A program made the translations under genes and the position numbers. DNA of 50,567 bases from positions 1 to 50,567 of the forward strand of contig CANREQ010000002.1 of NCBI GenBank assembly GCA_947629695.1. The letters are read 5' to 3'. The stretch is from an uncultured Clostridia bacterium (GTDB taxonomy: Bacteria > Bacillota > Clostridia > Christensenellales > Borkfalkiaceae). The first letter of the stretch is position 1; each line of letters starts with the position of its first letter. This document shows, piece by piece, positions 24,733 to 32,800 of this stretch. Under the pieces are notes generated by a model, which worked only from the letters and a program-made list of their open reading frames with translations, was not told the origin of the DNA and searched no databases.

Positions 24733-25610
24733 GTAAACAATTTGACGAAAAATACGCCGAATACTTAAACTATTTCAACGTAGAGCTGGAAAAATATTGC
24801 CGTGAAAGCCTAACCACAAAGCCCGAAATTTTGGGTGAAAGCATGCGCTACAGCGTGCTTCTCGGTGGCAAACGCATCCGCCCCGTGCTCATGCTCGCTG
24901 TCGGTGATATAGTCGGCGTGCCGAGGGAAAAACTCATTCCCTTTGCGATTGCGCTGGAGCTTATTCACACATATTCTTTAATTCACGACGATTTGCCCGA
25001 AATGGACGACGACGATTACCGCCGCGGAAAGCCTTCCAACCACAAGGTCTACGGGCAGGGGAACGCGGTTTTGGCGGGCGACGGACTGTTGAACAGCGCC
25101 TATTCACTCCTATTTTCGCAGTGTTTTAACGGAAAAGAATACGTCAGCGCGGCAAAATACATCTGCGATTGCGCCGGAATTGCGGGCATGATCGCAGGCC
25201 AATCGGCGGATCTGTTGTACGAAAAGGCATCGTCCGATGAGGATAACCTCAATTTCATATACGAGAACAAGACGGCAAAGCTCATAAAAGCGGCGGTGGT
25301 CACGCCCTGCATTTTCAACGGCGTGGAGTATTTCGGCCAGTTGCAGTCTTTCGGCAGTTATTTGGGATATTTATTCCAGCTTACCGACGATATTTTGGAC
25401 GTGTGCGGGAAATTTTCCGACCTCGGCAAGAGTATCGGCAAGGACGAGGCGGAGGGAAAACTTTCCGCGGTGCGCCTGTACGGGCTGGATGAGTGTAAAT
25501 TACGCGTGGATATGGTGGGCGACGGATGCCTTAAAATTATCGACGGTCTGAACGGCGATTGCTCCTTTTTATATGAATTTGTCAACTTTGTCAAATCGCG
25601 GCTCGGCTGA
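24729..25610 (+). CDS. ispA: Polyprenyl (farnesyl/geranyl-type) diphosphate synthase
   Basis: A 293-residue trans-prenyltransferase that joins IPP to allylic diphosphates. It has the first Asp-rich motif DDLPEMD (87-93) and the second motif LTDDILD (about 216-222), plus GGKRIRP (46-52). The four residues between the Asp pairs of the first motif (DDxxxxD) are the short-chain bacterial form. I chose ATG 24729, which overlaps folD's stop; a GTG two codons earlier is less likely. It sits before dxs, the first enzyme of the same pathway. Confidence 0.93.
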   Translation: MSKQFDEKYAEYLNYFNVELEKYCRESLTTKPEILGESMRYSVLLGGKRIRPVLMLAVGDIVGVPREKLIPFAIALELIHTYSLIHDDLPEMDDDDYRRGKPSNHKVYGQGNAVLAGDGLLNSAYSLLFSQCFNGKEYVSAAKYICDCAGIAGMIAGQSADLLYEKASSDEDNLNFIYENKTAKLIKAAVVTPCIFNGVEYFGQLQSFGSYLGYLFQLTDDILDVCGKFSDLGKSIGKDEAEGKLSAVRLYGLDECKLRVDMVGDGCLKIIDGLNGDCSFLYEFVNFVKSRLG

Positions 25611-25625
25611 TGGGATTATTCATTT

Positions 25626-27359
25626 ATGCTTGAAAACATAAACGGTGAAAAACTCAAAAAACTGAATATTGCGGAGCTTAAACTCCTGTGCGAAGAAATT
25701 CGCGCCGAAATAATAAAGACGGTGATGAGCAACGGCGGACATCTCTCTTCCAACCTCGGAATTGTGGAGCTGACCGTTGCGCTTCACTATGTTTTCGATT
25801 TTCCCGACGACAAGATCATCTTTGACGTCGGCCACCAATGCTACCCCCATAAGCTGCTGACGGGCCGGTACGATAAATTCAGCACCTTACGCAAGAGGGG
25901 CGGGCTTTCGGGATTTCCCAAGCGGGAAGAAAGCGCGTATGATTGCTACAATACGGGCCACGCGGGTACGTCCGTATCCGCCGCTCTCGGCATCGCAAAG
26001 GCGAGGGACGTAAAGGGAGAGCATTTCAACGTCATCTCTGTAATAGGCGACGGGTCCTTCAATAACGGGCTGATTTACGAGGCTTTTAACAGCCTCAGGC
26101 CGCTTAATACCAATATTTTGGTTATATTGAACGACAACGGCATGTCGATTTCCCCTACGGTGGGGAGCATGCACGAGTATCTTGAACAGCTCAGCCGCGA
26201 CGATATACATAAGGCGAAAGTCGAAAAACACAGCAATATTTTTGCGCGGTTCGGCTTTTCCTACGACGGCGTGTACGACGGCAACGATTTAACCGTTTTA
26301 ATAGAAAAGCTTTCGGAAATCAAGGAAAAGCTCAAGACCCAATCGGTGATTTTGCACGTTTTGACGAAGAAAGGCAAGGGTTATTCATTTTGCGAGGAGG
26401 ACCCGGAGCGCACCCACGGCATCTCCGGCGGCGATAAAAAGGCGCGCACGGAGTATTCCGCCGTATTCGGCAAAACGCTGTGTGCTCTGGCGGAAAAGGA
26501 TAAATCAATAGTTGCGGTTACTGCGGCCATGACCCCGAGTTTGGGGTTGTCCGAATTTTTCGATAAATTCCCCGAACGCGCAATTGACGTCGGAATTTGC
26601 GAAGAGCATGCCACAATTTTGTGCTCCGCGCTCGCAACGCAGGGTTTAAAGCCCTATTATGCGGTGTATTCTACATTTTTACAGCGCTCTTTCGATGAAA
26701 TAATCATCGACATTTGCAGTCAGAAACTGCCCGTTACGATTTGCGTGGACAGGGCGGGGGTTTCGGGCGCGGACGGAGAAACGCACCAAGGCGTTTTTGA
26801 TTTGTCCTTTTTGAGTCTGATTCCCGATCTGACAATAGCCGTCCCCAAGGATACGGACGAATTTGCGCGCATGATAGAGTGGAGCTGTACTTTCAACGCC
26901 CCGCTTGCAATAAGGTATCCGAGGGAAGGGGTGCGGCTGTTTTCAAAGGTCTCGCCGATACAAGCAGGCAAATGGGAAATTTTGGAAGAGGGTCAATGCG
27001 CCGCGATACTCGCGTGCGGGGAAAGGGCAATATCTTTGGCCTATGCCGTGCGGGAAAGTTTGAATTTATCCGGCATTGGCGTAAGCATCATAAACGCGCG
27101 CTTTGTAAAGCCTCTCGATTGCGAAATTTTAAATTCTATGGAGCAAAATCTTATAATTACCATCGAGGACAATGCTCTGATAGGCGGGTTCGGAAGTATG
27201 ATCTGCTCCTATTTCGCACAGGACGGTGAGAAAACCGTCAAGCCTTTCGGGTATAACGACCGGTTTATCGAGCATGGCGGCGTAAGCGATTTAATGGACG
27301 ATTACGGGCTGAACATACAATCGATAGTGGATTTCATCAAAGAAAATGCGCATAGATAA
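25626..27359 (+). CDS. dxs: 1-deoxy-D-xylulose-5-phosphate synthase
   Basis: Dxs condenses pyruvate and glyceraldehyde-3-phosphate in the first MEP step. The 577-residue protein has the substrate GHQCYPHK (69-76), the thiamine-diphosphate motif GDGSFNNG ... LNDN (141-171), and the pyrimidine-domain DRAGVSGADGETHQG (about 377-391). It is about 45 residues shorter than the E. coli enzyme, and the motif reads GDGSFNNG and NDNGMS where most family members have GDGALTGG-like and NDNEMS. It still looks complete. It starts 15 bp after ispA and overlaps tlyA by 14 bp. Confidence 0.93.
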   Translation: MLENINGEKLKKLNIAELKLLCEEIRAEIIKTVMSNGGHLSSNLGIVELTVALHYVFDFPDDKIIFDVGHQCYPHKLLTGRYDKFSTLRKRGGLSGFPKREESAYDCYNTGHAGTSVSAALGIAKARDVKGEHFNVISVIGDGSFNNGLIYEAFNSLRPLNTNILVILNDNGMSISPTVGSMHEYLEQLSRDDIHKAKVEKHSNIFARFGFSYDGVYDGNDLTVLIEKLSEIKEKLKTQSVILHVLTKKGKGYSFCEEDPERTHGISGGDKKARTEYSAVFGKTLCALAEKDKSIVAVTAAMTPSLGLSEFFDKFPERAIDVGICEEHATILCSALATQGLKPYYAVYSTFLQRSFDEIIIDICSQKLPVTICVDRAGVSGADGETHQGVFDLSFLSLIPDLTIAVPKDTDEFARMIEWSCTFNAPLAIRYPREGVRLFSKVSPIQAGKWEILEEGQCAAILACGERAISLAYAVRESLNLSGIGVSIINARFVKPLDCEILNSMEQNLIITIEDNALIGGFGSMICSYFAQDGEKTVKPFGYNDRFIEHGGVSDLMDDYGLNIQSIVDFIKENAHR

Positions 27360-28104
27360 GTTTTTGAGCGAAAAATTCGGCTCCCGCACAAAGGCCGCAG
27401 ACGCCGTAACAAAGAGACTTGTAACCGTCAACGGAAAGCGCGTTTCGCCCTCTTACGATATAAAAGAGGGGGATAAATTGGTTTTTTTAAAGGCGGAGGA
27501 GAGCTTTGTATCCAACGGCGGATATAAACTTTCCAAGGCAATTAAGGATTTCGGCTTTTCCGCTGACGGAAAAATTTTTGCGGACATTGGCGCGAGCAAC
27601 GGAGGATTCACCGATTGTCTTTTTCAAAACGGCGCGAAAAAGGTGTATTGCATTGATGTCGGCGAGAGCCAGCTGGATAAAAGCCTGCTAGATAAAAACG
27701 TAGTTATATACGATAATTTCAACGCGCGCAATCTTACGCGCGATTTGTTTGAGGAGGATCTCGACGGCATCGTGATTGACGTAAGCTTCATTTCGCTTAC
27801 ATACATTCTCGAAGCGGCGGCGGGTGCGATTTCCGACGGAAAGGAAATAATTGCGCTTATAAAACCCCAATTCGAGTGCGAAAGCAAGTCCTTTGCCAAG
27901 CGCGGAATAGTCAAAAGCGCGGAAATTCATAAAAAGGTAATATACAAAATATACAATTTTGCCCTCAGTTGCAATCTTATGGCTGTCGATATTACCGACG
28001 CGCCCAAAGTTGAGGGTAAAAACAGGGAATATCTGATACGTCTTGTCAAAAACGGCAAAACGCAGTTGGATTTCAATCAAATTTTAAATAGAATTAGTCT
28101 GTGA
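27346..28104 (+). CDS. tlyA: TlyA-family rRNA 2'-O-methyltransferase (hemolysin A family)
   Basis: A 252-residue protein with an N-terminal S4 RNA-binding domain (1-60) and a FtsJ/RrmJ-like methyltransferase domain. The SAM-binding loop is ADIGASNGGFTD (79-90); catalytic lysine candidates are Lys61 (GGYKL) and the lysine in ALIKPQFE. TlyA methylates 16S/23S rRNA in mycobacteria; in Clostridia the gene lies between dxs and nadK/argR, as here. The start is inside dxs (14-bp overlap). Confidence 0.9.
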   Translation: MRIDKFLSEKFGSRTKAADAVTKRLVTVNGKRVSPSYDIKEGDKLVFLKAEESFVSNGGYKLSKAIKDFGFSADGKIFADIGASNGGFTDCLFQNGAKKVYCIDVGESQLDKSLLDKNVVIYDNFNARNLTRDLFEEDLDGIVIDVSFISLTYILEAAAGAISDGKEIIALIKPQFECESKSFAKRGIVKSAEIHKKVIYKIYNFALSCNLMAVDITDAPKVEGKNREYLIRLVKNGKTQLDFNQILNRISL

Positions 28105-28121
28105 AAAATTGCATAAATATA

Positions 28122-28150
28122 TTGCATAATTGTATAAGAAGTGGTATAAT
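28122..28150 (+). promoter_or_regulatory. Consensus promoter of nadK predicting a leaderless mRNA
   Basis: TTGCAT (28122-28127), 17 bp, TATAAT (28145-28150). The ATG of nadK starts at 28158, 7 bp after the -10, which is where transcription normally begins. There is no ribosome site between them. It lies within and just after the tlyA 3' end. Confidence 0.75.
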
Positions 28151-28157
28151 TACGCAT

Positions 28158-28973
28158 ATGAGGGTCGGCGTATATTTCAACAAAAATTTTATCGAAGTCA
28201 ACAAAGCTTATATCGATAGGATATTTGCCGAATTGTCCTCATGCGGGTGCGATTGCCGTATTGTCGATTGCGCGGAAAATGTCAAAGGCCTCGATATTGT
28301 CATAGTCCTCGGCGGCGACGGAACTATTCTTACAATCGCCTCGGAATGTGCTGTAAACGGCGTTAAAATTCTCGGCATAAACTATGGGCACGTCGGTTTT
28401 TTGGCCGATTTCGAGCCTAACCAACTTACCGACGCGCTTAATCTTTTAAGAAGCGGCAAATTTAACGTTGAAAAGCGCAGCATGCTGGAAGTTTTTCACT
28501 CCGATGGCGGCGTTTATTATGCGTTGAATGACGCCGTCGTACAGCGCAGTACATCGGGCGACAGCTTCAGCAACACAATAAGCCTTCATGCCGAAATCGA
28601 CGGGGCGACGGTGGACAACATCGCGTCCGACGGGCTTATCGTAAGCACGCCGACGGGTTCCACGGCCTATTCTCTTGCGGCCGGCGGCTCCGTTTTGACG
28701 CCCGATATTAACGCATTTATAATGACGCCCATATGCGCCCATTCGCTTCATTCGCGGCCGATAGTTTTCGGCGACGGCTGCACGGTGCGCATCAGTAGGA
28801 TAGATTCAAGGGGCGTGCTCAATCTGATAATAGACGGAAGGGCAGTAAGCACCGTCAAAAAGGGCGATATTATAACCGTAAAAAAAGCCGACCGCTTTGT
28901 GGAGTTTATATCACTTCCCGGCGGAAACTTTTTTGATAAATTATTATATAAACTAAATGTATGGGGTAAATGA
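28158..28973 (+). CDS. nadK: NAD kinase
   Basis: NadK phosphorylates NAD to NADP. The 271-residue protein has the catalytic GGDGT at 52-56 (VLGGDGTIL), the NAD-site DGLIVSTPTGSTAYSLAAGG (about 158-177) and the C-terminal IDGRAV. I chose ATG 28158 since MRVGVYFNKN matches the usual first strand. A GTG at 28101 overlapping the tlyA stop would add 19 unlikely residues. It has no ribosome site and sits at the predicted +1 of its own promoter. Its stop overlaps argR (ATGATG). Confidence 0.95.
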   Translation: MRVGVYFNKNFIEVNKAYIDRIFAELSSCGCDCRIVDCAENVKGLDIVIVLGGDGTILTIASECAVNGVKILGINYGHVGFLADFEPNQLTDALNLLRSGKFNVEKRSMLEVFHSDGGVYYALNDAVVQRSTSGDSFSNTISLHAEIDGATVDNIASDGLIVSTPTGSTAYSLAAGGSVLTPDINAFIMTPICAHSLHSRPIVFGDGCTVRISRIDSRGVLNLIIDGRAVSTVKKGDIITVKKADRFVEFISLPGGNFFDKLLYKLNVWGK

Positions 28974-29425
28974 TGCACAGAAACTCAAGACAAGCCGCGA
29001 TTTTGGAAATTATTGCGGAAAAGGACATCGAAACTCAGGAAGAGCTCTGTGAAGAGCTTGTAAAGAGAAATTACAACGTCACGCAGGCTACGATTTCGCG
29101 CGATATTAAAGATTTGAAGCTTTACAAGGTCACGGGCACGACCAAAAAGTACAAATACGCGTTTATTGAAAGCGAAGGAGACGCCGTAAGCACCAAAATG
29201 CGCAATCTCTTCCGCGAATGCGTACAATCGGTAAATTGCGCAAACAATTTGATTTTGATAAAGACTTTGCGCGGAAACGGCTCTACGGCGGGCACATTTA
29301 TAGATTCGCTCGCATTAAAAGAGGTAATCGGCACGGTTGCGGGCGACGATACGGTTCTTGTAGTCATCGATAATAATGAGAACGCGGCCAACCTTGTCAA
29401 TAAATTCAGAGAATACATAAAATAA
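28970..29425 (+). CDS. argR: Arginine repressor ArgR/AhrC
   Basis: A 151-residue arginine-responsive regulator. Residues ~1-70 are the winged helix (RNSRQAAILEIIAEKDIETQEEL ..., ends at about 4 and 26; recognition helix in YNVTQATISRDIKDL). The C-terminal hexamerisation/arginine-binding core has GTVAGDDTVLVV (about 122-133), where GDDT contributes the arginine-binding Asp pair. ATG 28970 or 28973 are equally good. In this position ArgR is part of the recN block; its arg targets are not in the window. Confidence 0.94.
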   Translation: MMHRNSRQAAILEIIAEKDIETQEELCEELVKRNYNVTQATISRDIKDLKLYKVTGTTKKYKYAFIESEGDAVSTKMRNLFRECVQSVNCANNLILIKTLRGNGSTAGTFIDSLALKEVIGTVAGDDTVLVVIDNNENAANLVNKFREYIK

Positions 29426-29426
29426 A

Positions 29427-31106
29427 ATGCTTTCGAGATTGTACGTTAAAAATATCGCGCTCATCGAAGAAGCCGATATAACTTTTAACGAAAAATTCAA
29501 TGTGCTGTCAGGCGAAACGGGATCCGGTAAATCTATAATATTGGATTCCGTTAACTTCGTATTGGGTTCAAAGGCCGATAAAAATCTCATACGCTACGGC
29601 GAGGCCGAGGCGTTTGTCAAGGCAGAGTTCTCTGTAGGAGAGGACAGCGACGCGGTGCGCACCCTCCGCGAAATGGATATAGAATGTGACGGAAATATAA
29701 TAATTTCCCGCAAGTTATCAATTGACGGCAAAGGCGGAATCAAAATAAACGGCTGTGCTGTCACGCTGACGATGCTCAAAAAGCTGACATGTTGCCTTGT
29801 TGACGTGTACGGGCAAAGCGAGCATTTCTTTTTGCTGGATGAAGATAACCAGCTTAAAACAGTTGACGGGCTTTGCGGCGACGAGGCAAAGAGCATAAAG
29901 GATAAGCTTTCATTAAAAATAGGCGAAAAACGCGATTGCAAGAGGATGATAGCCGAACTCGGCGGCAACGAGCAAGAGCGTGCGCGCGCCCTCGATCTTC
30001 TTTCTTATCAAATAAATGAAATTGAAAGGGCCGATTTAAGAGAGGGCGAGCTTGAGGAACTAAACGCAAAGCGCAAAATCATAGAAAATTCGGAAAAGAT
30101 TTTATCCGCGCTCTCCGCAATAAAAGGCGCGTTTTCTGACGACAACGGGTGCGTCGATATGCTTTCCTATGCAATGCGGCAAGCCGGAAGTATTTCCGAT
30201 ATAGACGAAAAATACTCCGATCTTTACGGCAGAATCGATAATCTGTGCGTAGAAGCGGGCGATTTAAGCGATGAAATTGGCGACCTTTCCGAGGAAATTT
30301 CCTTTGACGGCGAGGAAGCGCAGTGGGTAGAGGACAGGATAATTTTAATCAAGGGGCTAATCAAAAAATACGGGTATGACGAGCCTTCGGTCCTCGCATA
30401 TTTGCAGGACGCGAAAGACAAATACGATAACCTTGTAAACGCCACCGAAAGGGTTGAAAAGCTCAATAAGAAAATCGATGAGCTGGACGAAGACATTTAT
30501 AAGCTTTGCCTTAAATTAACCGAACTGCGCAAAAAAACTTGCGATAAGTTGAGCGCGGATATTGTGGGTGAGCTTAAATCTTTAAATATTCCCAACGCCG
30601 CATTCTATGTTCAATTCAACGATTACGACAGGCAAAGCGCATCACTTGACAGTTCAAACGGGTCGGACAAGCTGTGTTTTATGTTTTCCGCGAACAAGGG
30701 CGAGCCTTTAAAACCGCTCGGTAAAGTCATAAGCGGAGGTGAAATGAGCCGTTTCATGCTCGCAATAAAATCGAGATTAAAGAGTTTGAACGGCATTTCC
30801 ACGTATATTTTCGACGAAATCGACGCGGGCATAAGCGGAGAGACGGCAAGCACGGTAGCGGCAAAATTTGTATCGATCGGCAAAAGCACGCAAATTATCG
30901 CGGTTTCGCACCTGCCGCAGGTCTGTGCGGCGGCGAATGCGCAATATCTCATATATAAGACGGACGACGGCAAAAAGACCGTGACAAACGTCAAGCCGCT
31001 CGACAGGGCCATGCGCATCAAAGAGATAATGCGGCTTACGGGCAATACAAATTCCGACGCGGCGAAAACTCACGCGGAGGAACTGCTTTCAAGCTTCGGT
31101 AATTGA
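29427..31106 (+). CDS. recN: DNA repair protein RecN
   Basis: An SMC-like ATPase of 559 residues acting early in double-strand break repair. Walker A is SGETGSGKSI (28-37), the two coiled-coil arms span about 150-370, and the C-terminal half holds the ABC signature VISGGEMSRFMLA and Walker B IFDEIDAGISG followed by HLPQV. Start MLSRLYVKNIALIEEADI is typical. The gene is directly after argR (1-bp gap). Confidence 0.95.
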   Translation: MLSRLYVKNIALIEEADITFNEKFNVLSGETGSGKSIILDSVNFVLGSKADKNLIRYGEAEAFVKAEFSVGEDSDAVRTLREMDIECDGNIIISRKLSIDGKGGIKINGCAVTLTMLKKLTCCLVDVYGQSEHFFLLDEDNQLKTVDGLCGDEAKSIKDKLSLKIGEKRDCKRMIAELGGNEQERARALDLLSYQINEIERADLREGELEELNAKRKIIENSEKILSALSAIKGAFSDDNGCVDMLSYAMRQAGSISDIDEKYSDLYGRIDNLCVEAGDLSDEIGDLSEEISFDGEEAQWVEDRIILIKGLIKKYGYDEPSVLAYLQDAKDKYDNLVNATERVEKLNKKIDELDEDIYKLCLKLTELRKKTCDKLSADIVGELKSLNIPNAAFYVQFNDYDRQSASLDSSNGSDKLCFMFSANKGEPLKPLGKVISGGEMSRFMLAIKSRLKSLNGISTYIFDEIDAGISGETASTVAAKFVSIGKSTQIIAVSHLPQVCAAANAQYLIYKTDDGKKTVTNVKPLDRAMRIKEIMRLTGNTNSDAAKTHAEELLSSFGN

Positions 31107-31123
31107 GCAAAATGACAATCCGT

Positions 31124-31160
31124 TATACGGCATGTAAAATTTTTACTGCCGTATATTTTA
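31124..31160 (+). terminator. Hairpin after recN
   Basis: TATACGGCA (31124-31132) and TGCCGTATA (31147-31155), with inner complementary GTAAAA/TTTTAC, followed by TTTTA. A strong stem with a weak T-run, 17 bp after the recN stop. It separates recN from spoIVB. Confidence 0.65.
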
Positions 31161-31184
31161 TATGTTAAAGGCCAAAATATTTGT

Positions 31185-32201
31185 ATGCTTTCTGTTAAAA
31201 AGTTTACGAAAAGAATACTGATTTCGGCCTTTTTTCTCGTTTTTGCATTAGTTTTATCCATTTCGACGGTATTAGCGGCTCCTTGCGGCGAGGTATATCT
31301 CGGAGGATTTGCGGCCGGGTTTATGTTAAATACACAAACCGTGGAAGTTATAGGCGTGTGCGATGTCTTAAGCGACAACGGCTTGGTCTGTCCCGCCAGG
31401 GATAGCGGCATAAAAAGCGGAGATATAATCAGTAAGGTAAACGATTATGACGTAACTTCAGCGGAAGAGCTGACTAACCTTCTCAACGAAAGCTTTAAAA
31501 ACTACAAACTTACCGTAGTGCACGGCGGAGAAGAAAGAATTGTTGAAATTACTCCGGCCAAGGACAAATCGACGGGCAAAAACAGGTTTGGATTGCTGGT
31601 AAAAGACAGCGTAAACGGAATAGGAACGATAACTTATATTGACAAAAACAACAATACATTCGCCTCTTTGGGGCATCCAGTGACGGACTTGGAAGGAAAT
31701 TTGGTCAAAATAAACGGCGGAAGCATATACGGATGCCTTATCTACGACGTAAAGAAGGGATGGAGAGGCAACCCCGGGGAGCTTAAAGGCGTTTTCGAAA
31801 ACGACAATATGATAGGAAGCGTCACCCTCAATTGTCCAAGCGGAATATACGGACAGGTTTCTCAAGATTTTTCCACCGAAAATCTAATAAAAATCAAACG
31901 GGGAACGGTGAGCGAGGCGGAAATAGGCAAAGCCAAAATCTATTCATCGCTTGAGGACAACGAGGTATGCGATTACGATATAAGCATAGTAAAGGTAGAC
32001 GCGGGAAATAAAGATAACAGAAATTTCGTAATAAAAATAGACGATAAACGCCTTATAGATAAATCGGGCGGAATAGTACAGGGAATGAGCGGAAGCCCCA
32101 TCGTGCAAAACGGAAAACTTATCGGCGCAGTCACCCACGTATTTGTAAACGACCCGACGCGGGGCTACGGAATAGCGATAGACAATATGACAGGTTCATA
32201 A
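31185..32201 (+). CDS. spoIVB: SpoIVB-type serine peptidase
   Basis: SpoIVB is the forespore-secreted serine peptidase that triggers pro-sigma-K processing by cleaving SpoIVFA. The 338-residue protein has an N-terminal membrane anchor (11-32), a PDZ domain (about 62-105, GIKSGDIISKVNDYDV), catalytic His164 in SLGHP and Ser304 in GMSGSPI. It ends GYGIAIDN, as in the family. It is about 85 residues shorter than in Bacillus, mainly in the N-terminal region. No good ribosome site. Next to recN as usual, but spo0A, which normally follows, is absent. Confidence 0.93.
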   Translation: MLSVKKFTKRILISAFFLVFALVLSISTVLAAPCGEVYLGGFAAGFMLNTQTVEVIGVCDVLSDNGLVCPARDSGIKSGDIISKVNDYDVTSAEELTNLLNESFKNYKLTVVHGGEERIVEITPAKDKSTGKNRFGLLVKDSVNGIGTITYIDKNNNTFASLGHPVTDLEGNLVKINGGSIYGCLIYDVKKGWRGNPGELKGVFENDNMIGSVTLNCPSGIYGQVSQDFSTENLIKIKRGTVSEAEIGKAKIYSSLEDNEVCDYDISIVKVDAGNKDNRNFVIKIDDKRLIDKSGGIVQGMSGSPIVQNGKLIGAVTHVFVNDPTRGYGIAIDNMTGS

Positions 32202-32224
32202 TATTTTTCAAATCCTCATATAAT
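32196..32224 (+). promoter_or_regulatory. Sigma-E-like promoter before the Cys-rich membrane protein
   Basis: TCATAAT (32196-32202), 14 bp, CATATAAT (32217-32224). This is close to the Bacillus sigma-E consensus (-35 near TCATATT, -10 CATACAAT, 13-15 bp). It begins at the spoIVB stop codon, and the ATG of the next gene lies 5 bp after the -10. Alternatively the TATAAT part serves sigma-A, but no fitting -35 exists. Confidence 0.45.
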
Positions 32225-32229
32225 TCAAT

Positions 32230-32772
32230 ATGGGGATTTTAAAATTACAAAGCAAAAAACCTGACAAAAAATATTTAATAGTCTGTCTGATCTCTTTAAT
32301 TTTAGCAATTATATGTGGCATAGTACTTCACATTTGCTGTGGTATAAGCGTCTATTCCTATAATTTTGCCGATACTTATATCTATTATGTGTTGAATTTT
32401 GCCAACGCGAGGCTATTCTTTTCCCATCTCGCTGTAGATATTTTTTACTTTTATGTTTTCTTTTTAATAGGATATTTCTGCAAATATAAATATTTTTCCT
32501 GTCCTGTTCTGTTTTTAAAGTGCTTTTTCGCCGTAATCTATTCCATAATTCTGTTCTCTTGCTTTTCTTTTGAAGGAATAATCGTATCATTGGTCGTATT
32601 TTTGCCGAGCTTTTTAATATCCTCGCTATGTTGTATAATAATTTGCGGGGAGTGCAAAGGGCTTAAAAAGAGCATTGTCTTTTTCTGTCCCGCGATTTTG
32701 GCGCTTTTAAGCTCTGTCCTGATGCTCATTTTGGTAAATGTTTTTTTCAGACTGCTGATAATTATAGTATAA
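32230..32772 (+). CDS. Cys-rich polytopic membrane protein, possibly sporulation-related (SpoIIM-like topology)
   Basis: A 180-residue protein with five or six hydrophobic helices (about 14-35, 43-55, 65-83, 91-110, 115-138, 148-178) and about eleven cysteines. I do not recognise it for certain. A short basic head, one helix, an external loop rich in Tyr/Phe, then FFSHLAVDIFYFYVFFLIGYF recalls SpoIIM (DUF95), and spoIIM genes often lie near spoIVB/dacF in Clostridia. A sigma-E-like promoter supports mother-cell expression. It takes the place of spo0A. A different membrane family is equally possible. The ATG has no ribosome site. Confidence 0.5.
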   Translation: MGILKLQSKKPDKKYLIVCLISLILAIICGIVLHICCGISVYSYNFADTYIYYVLNFANARLFFSHLAVDIFYFYVFFLIGYFCKYKYFSCPVLFLKCFFAVIYSIILFSCFSFEGIIVSLVVFLPSFLISSLCCIIICGECKGLKKSIVFFCPAILALLSSVLMLILVNVFFRLLIIIV

Positions 32773-32800
32773 AAATTTCAAGCGGCGGCAAAATAATAGT

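Noticed and set aside
28101-28157. GTG start of nadK overlapping the tlyA stop
   Set aside because: The extra 19 residues do not fit the NAD kinase N-terminus and would be read through the promoter -35/-10 region.
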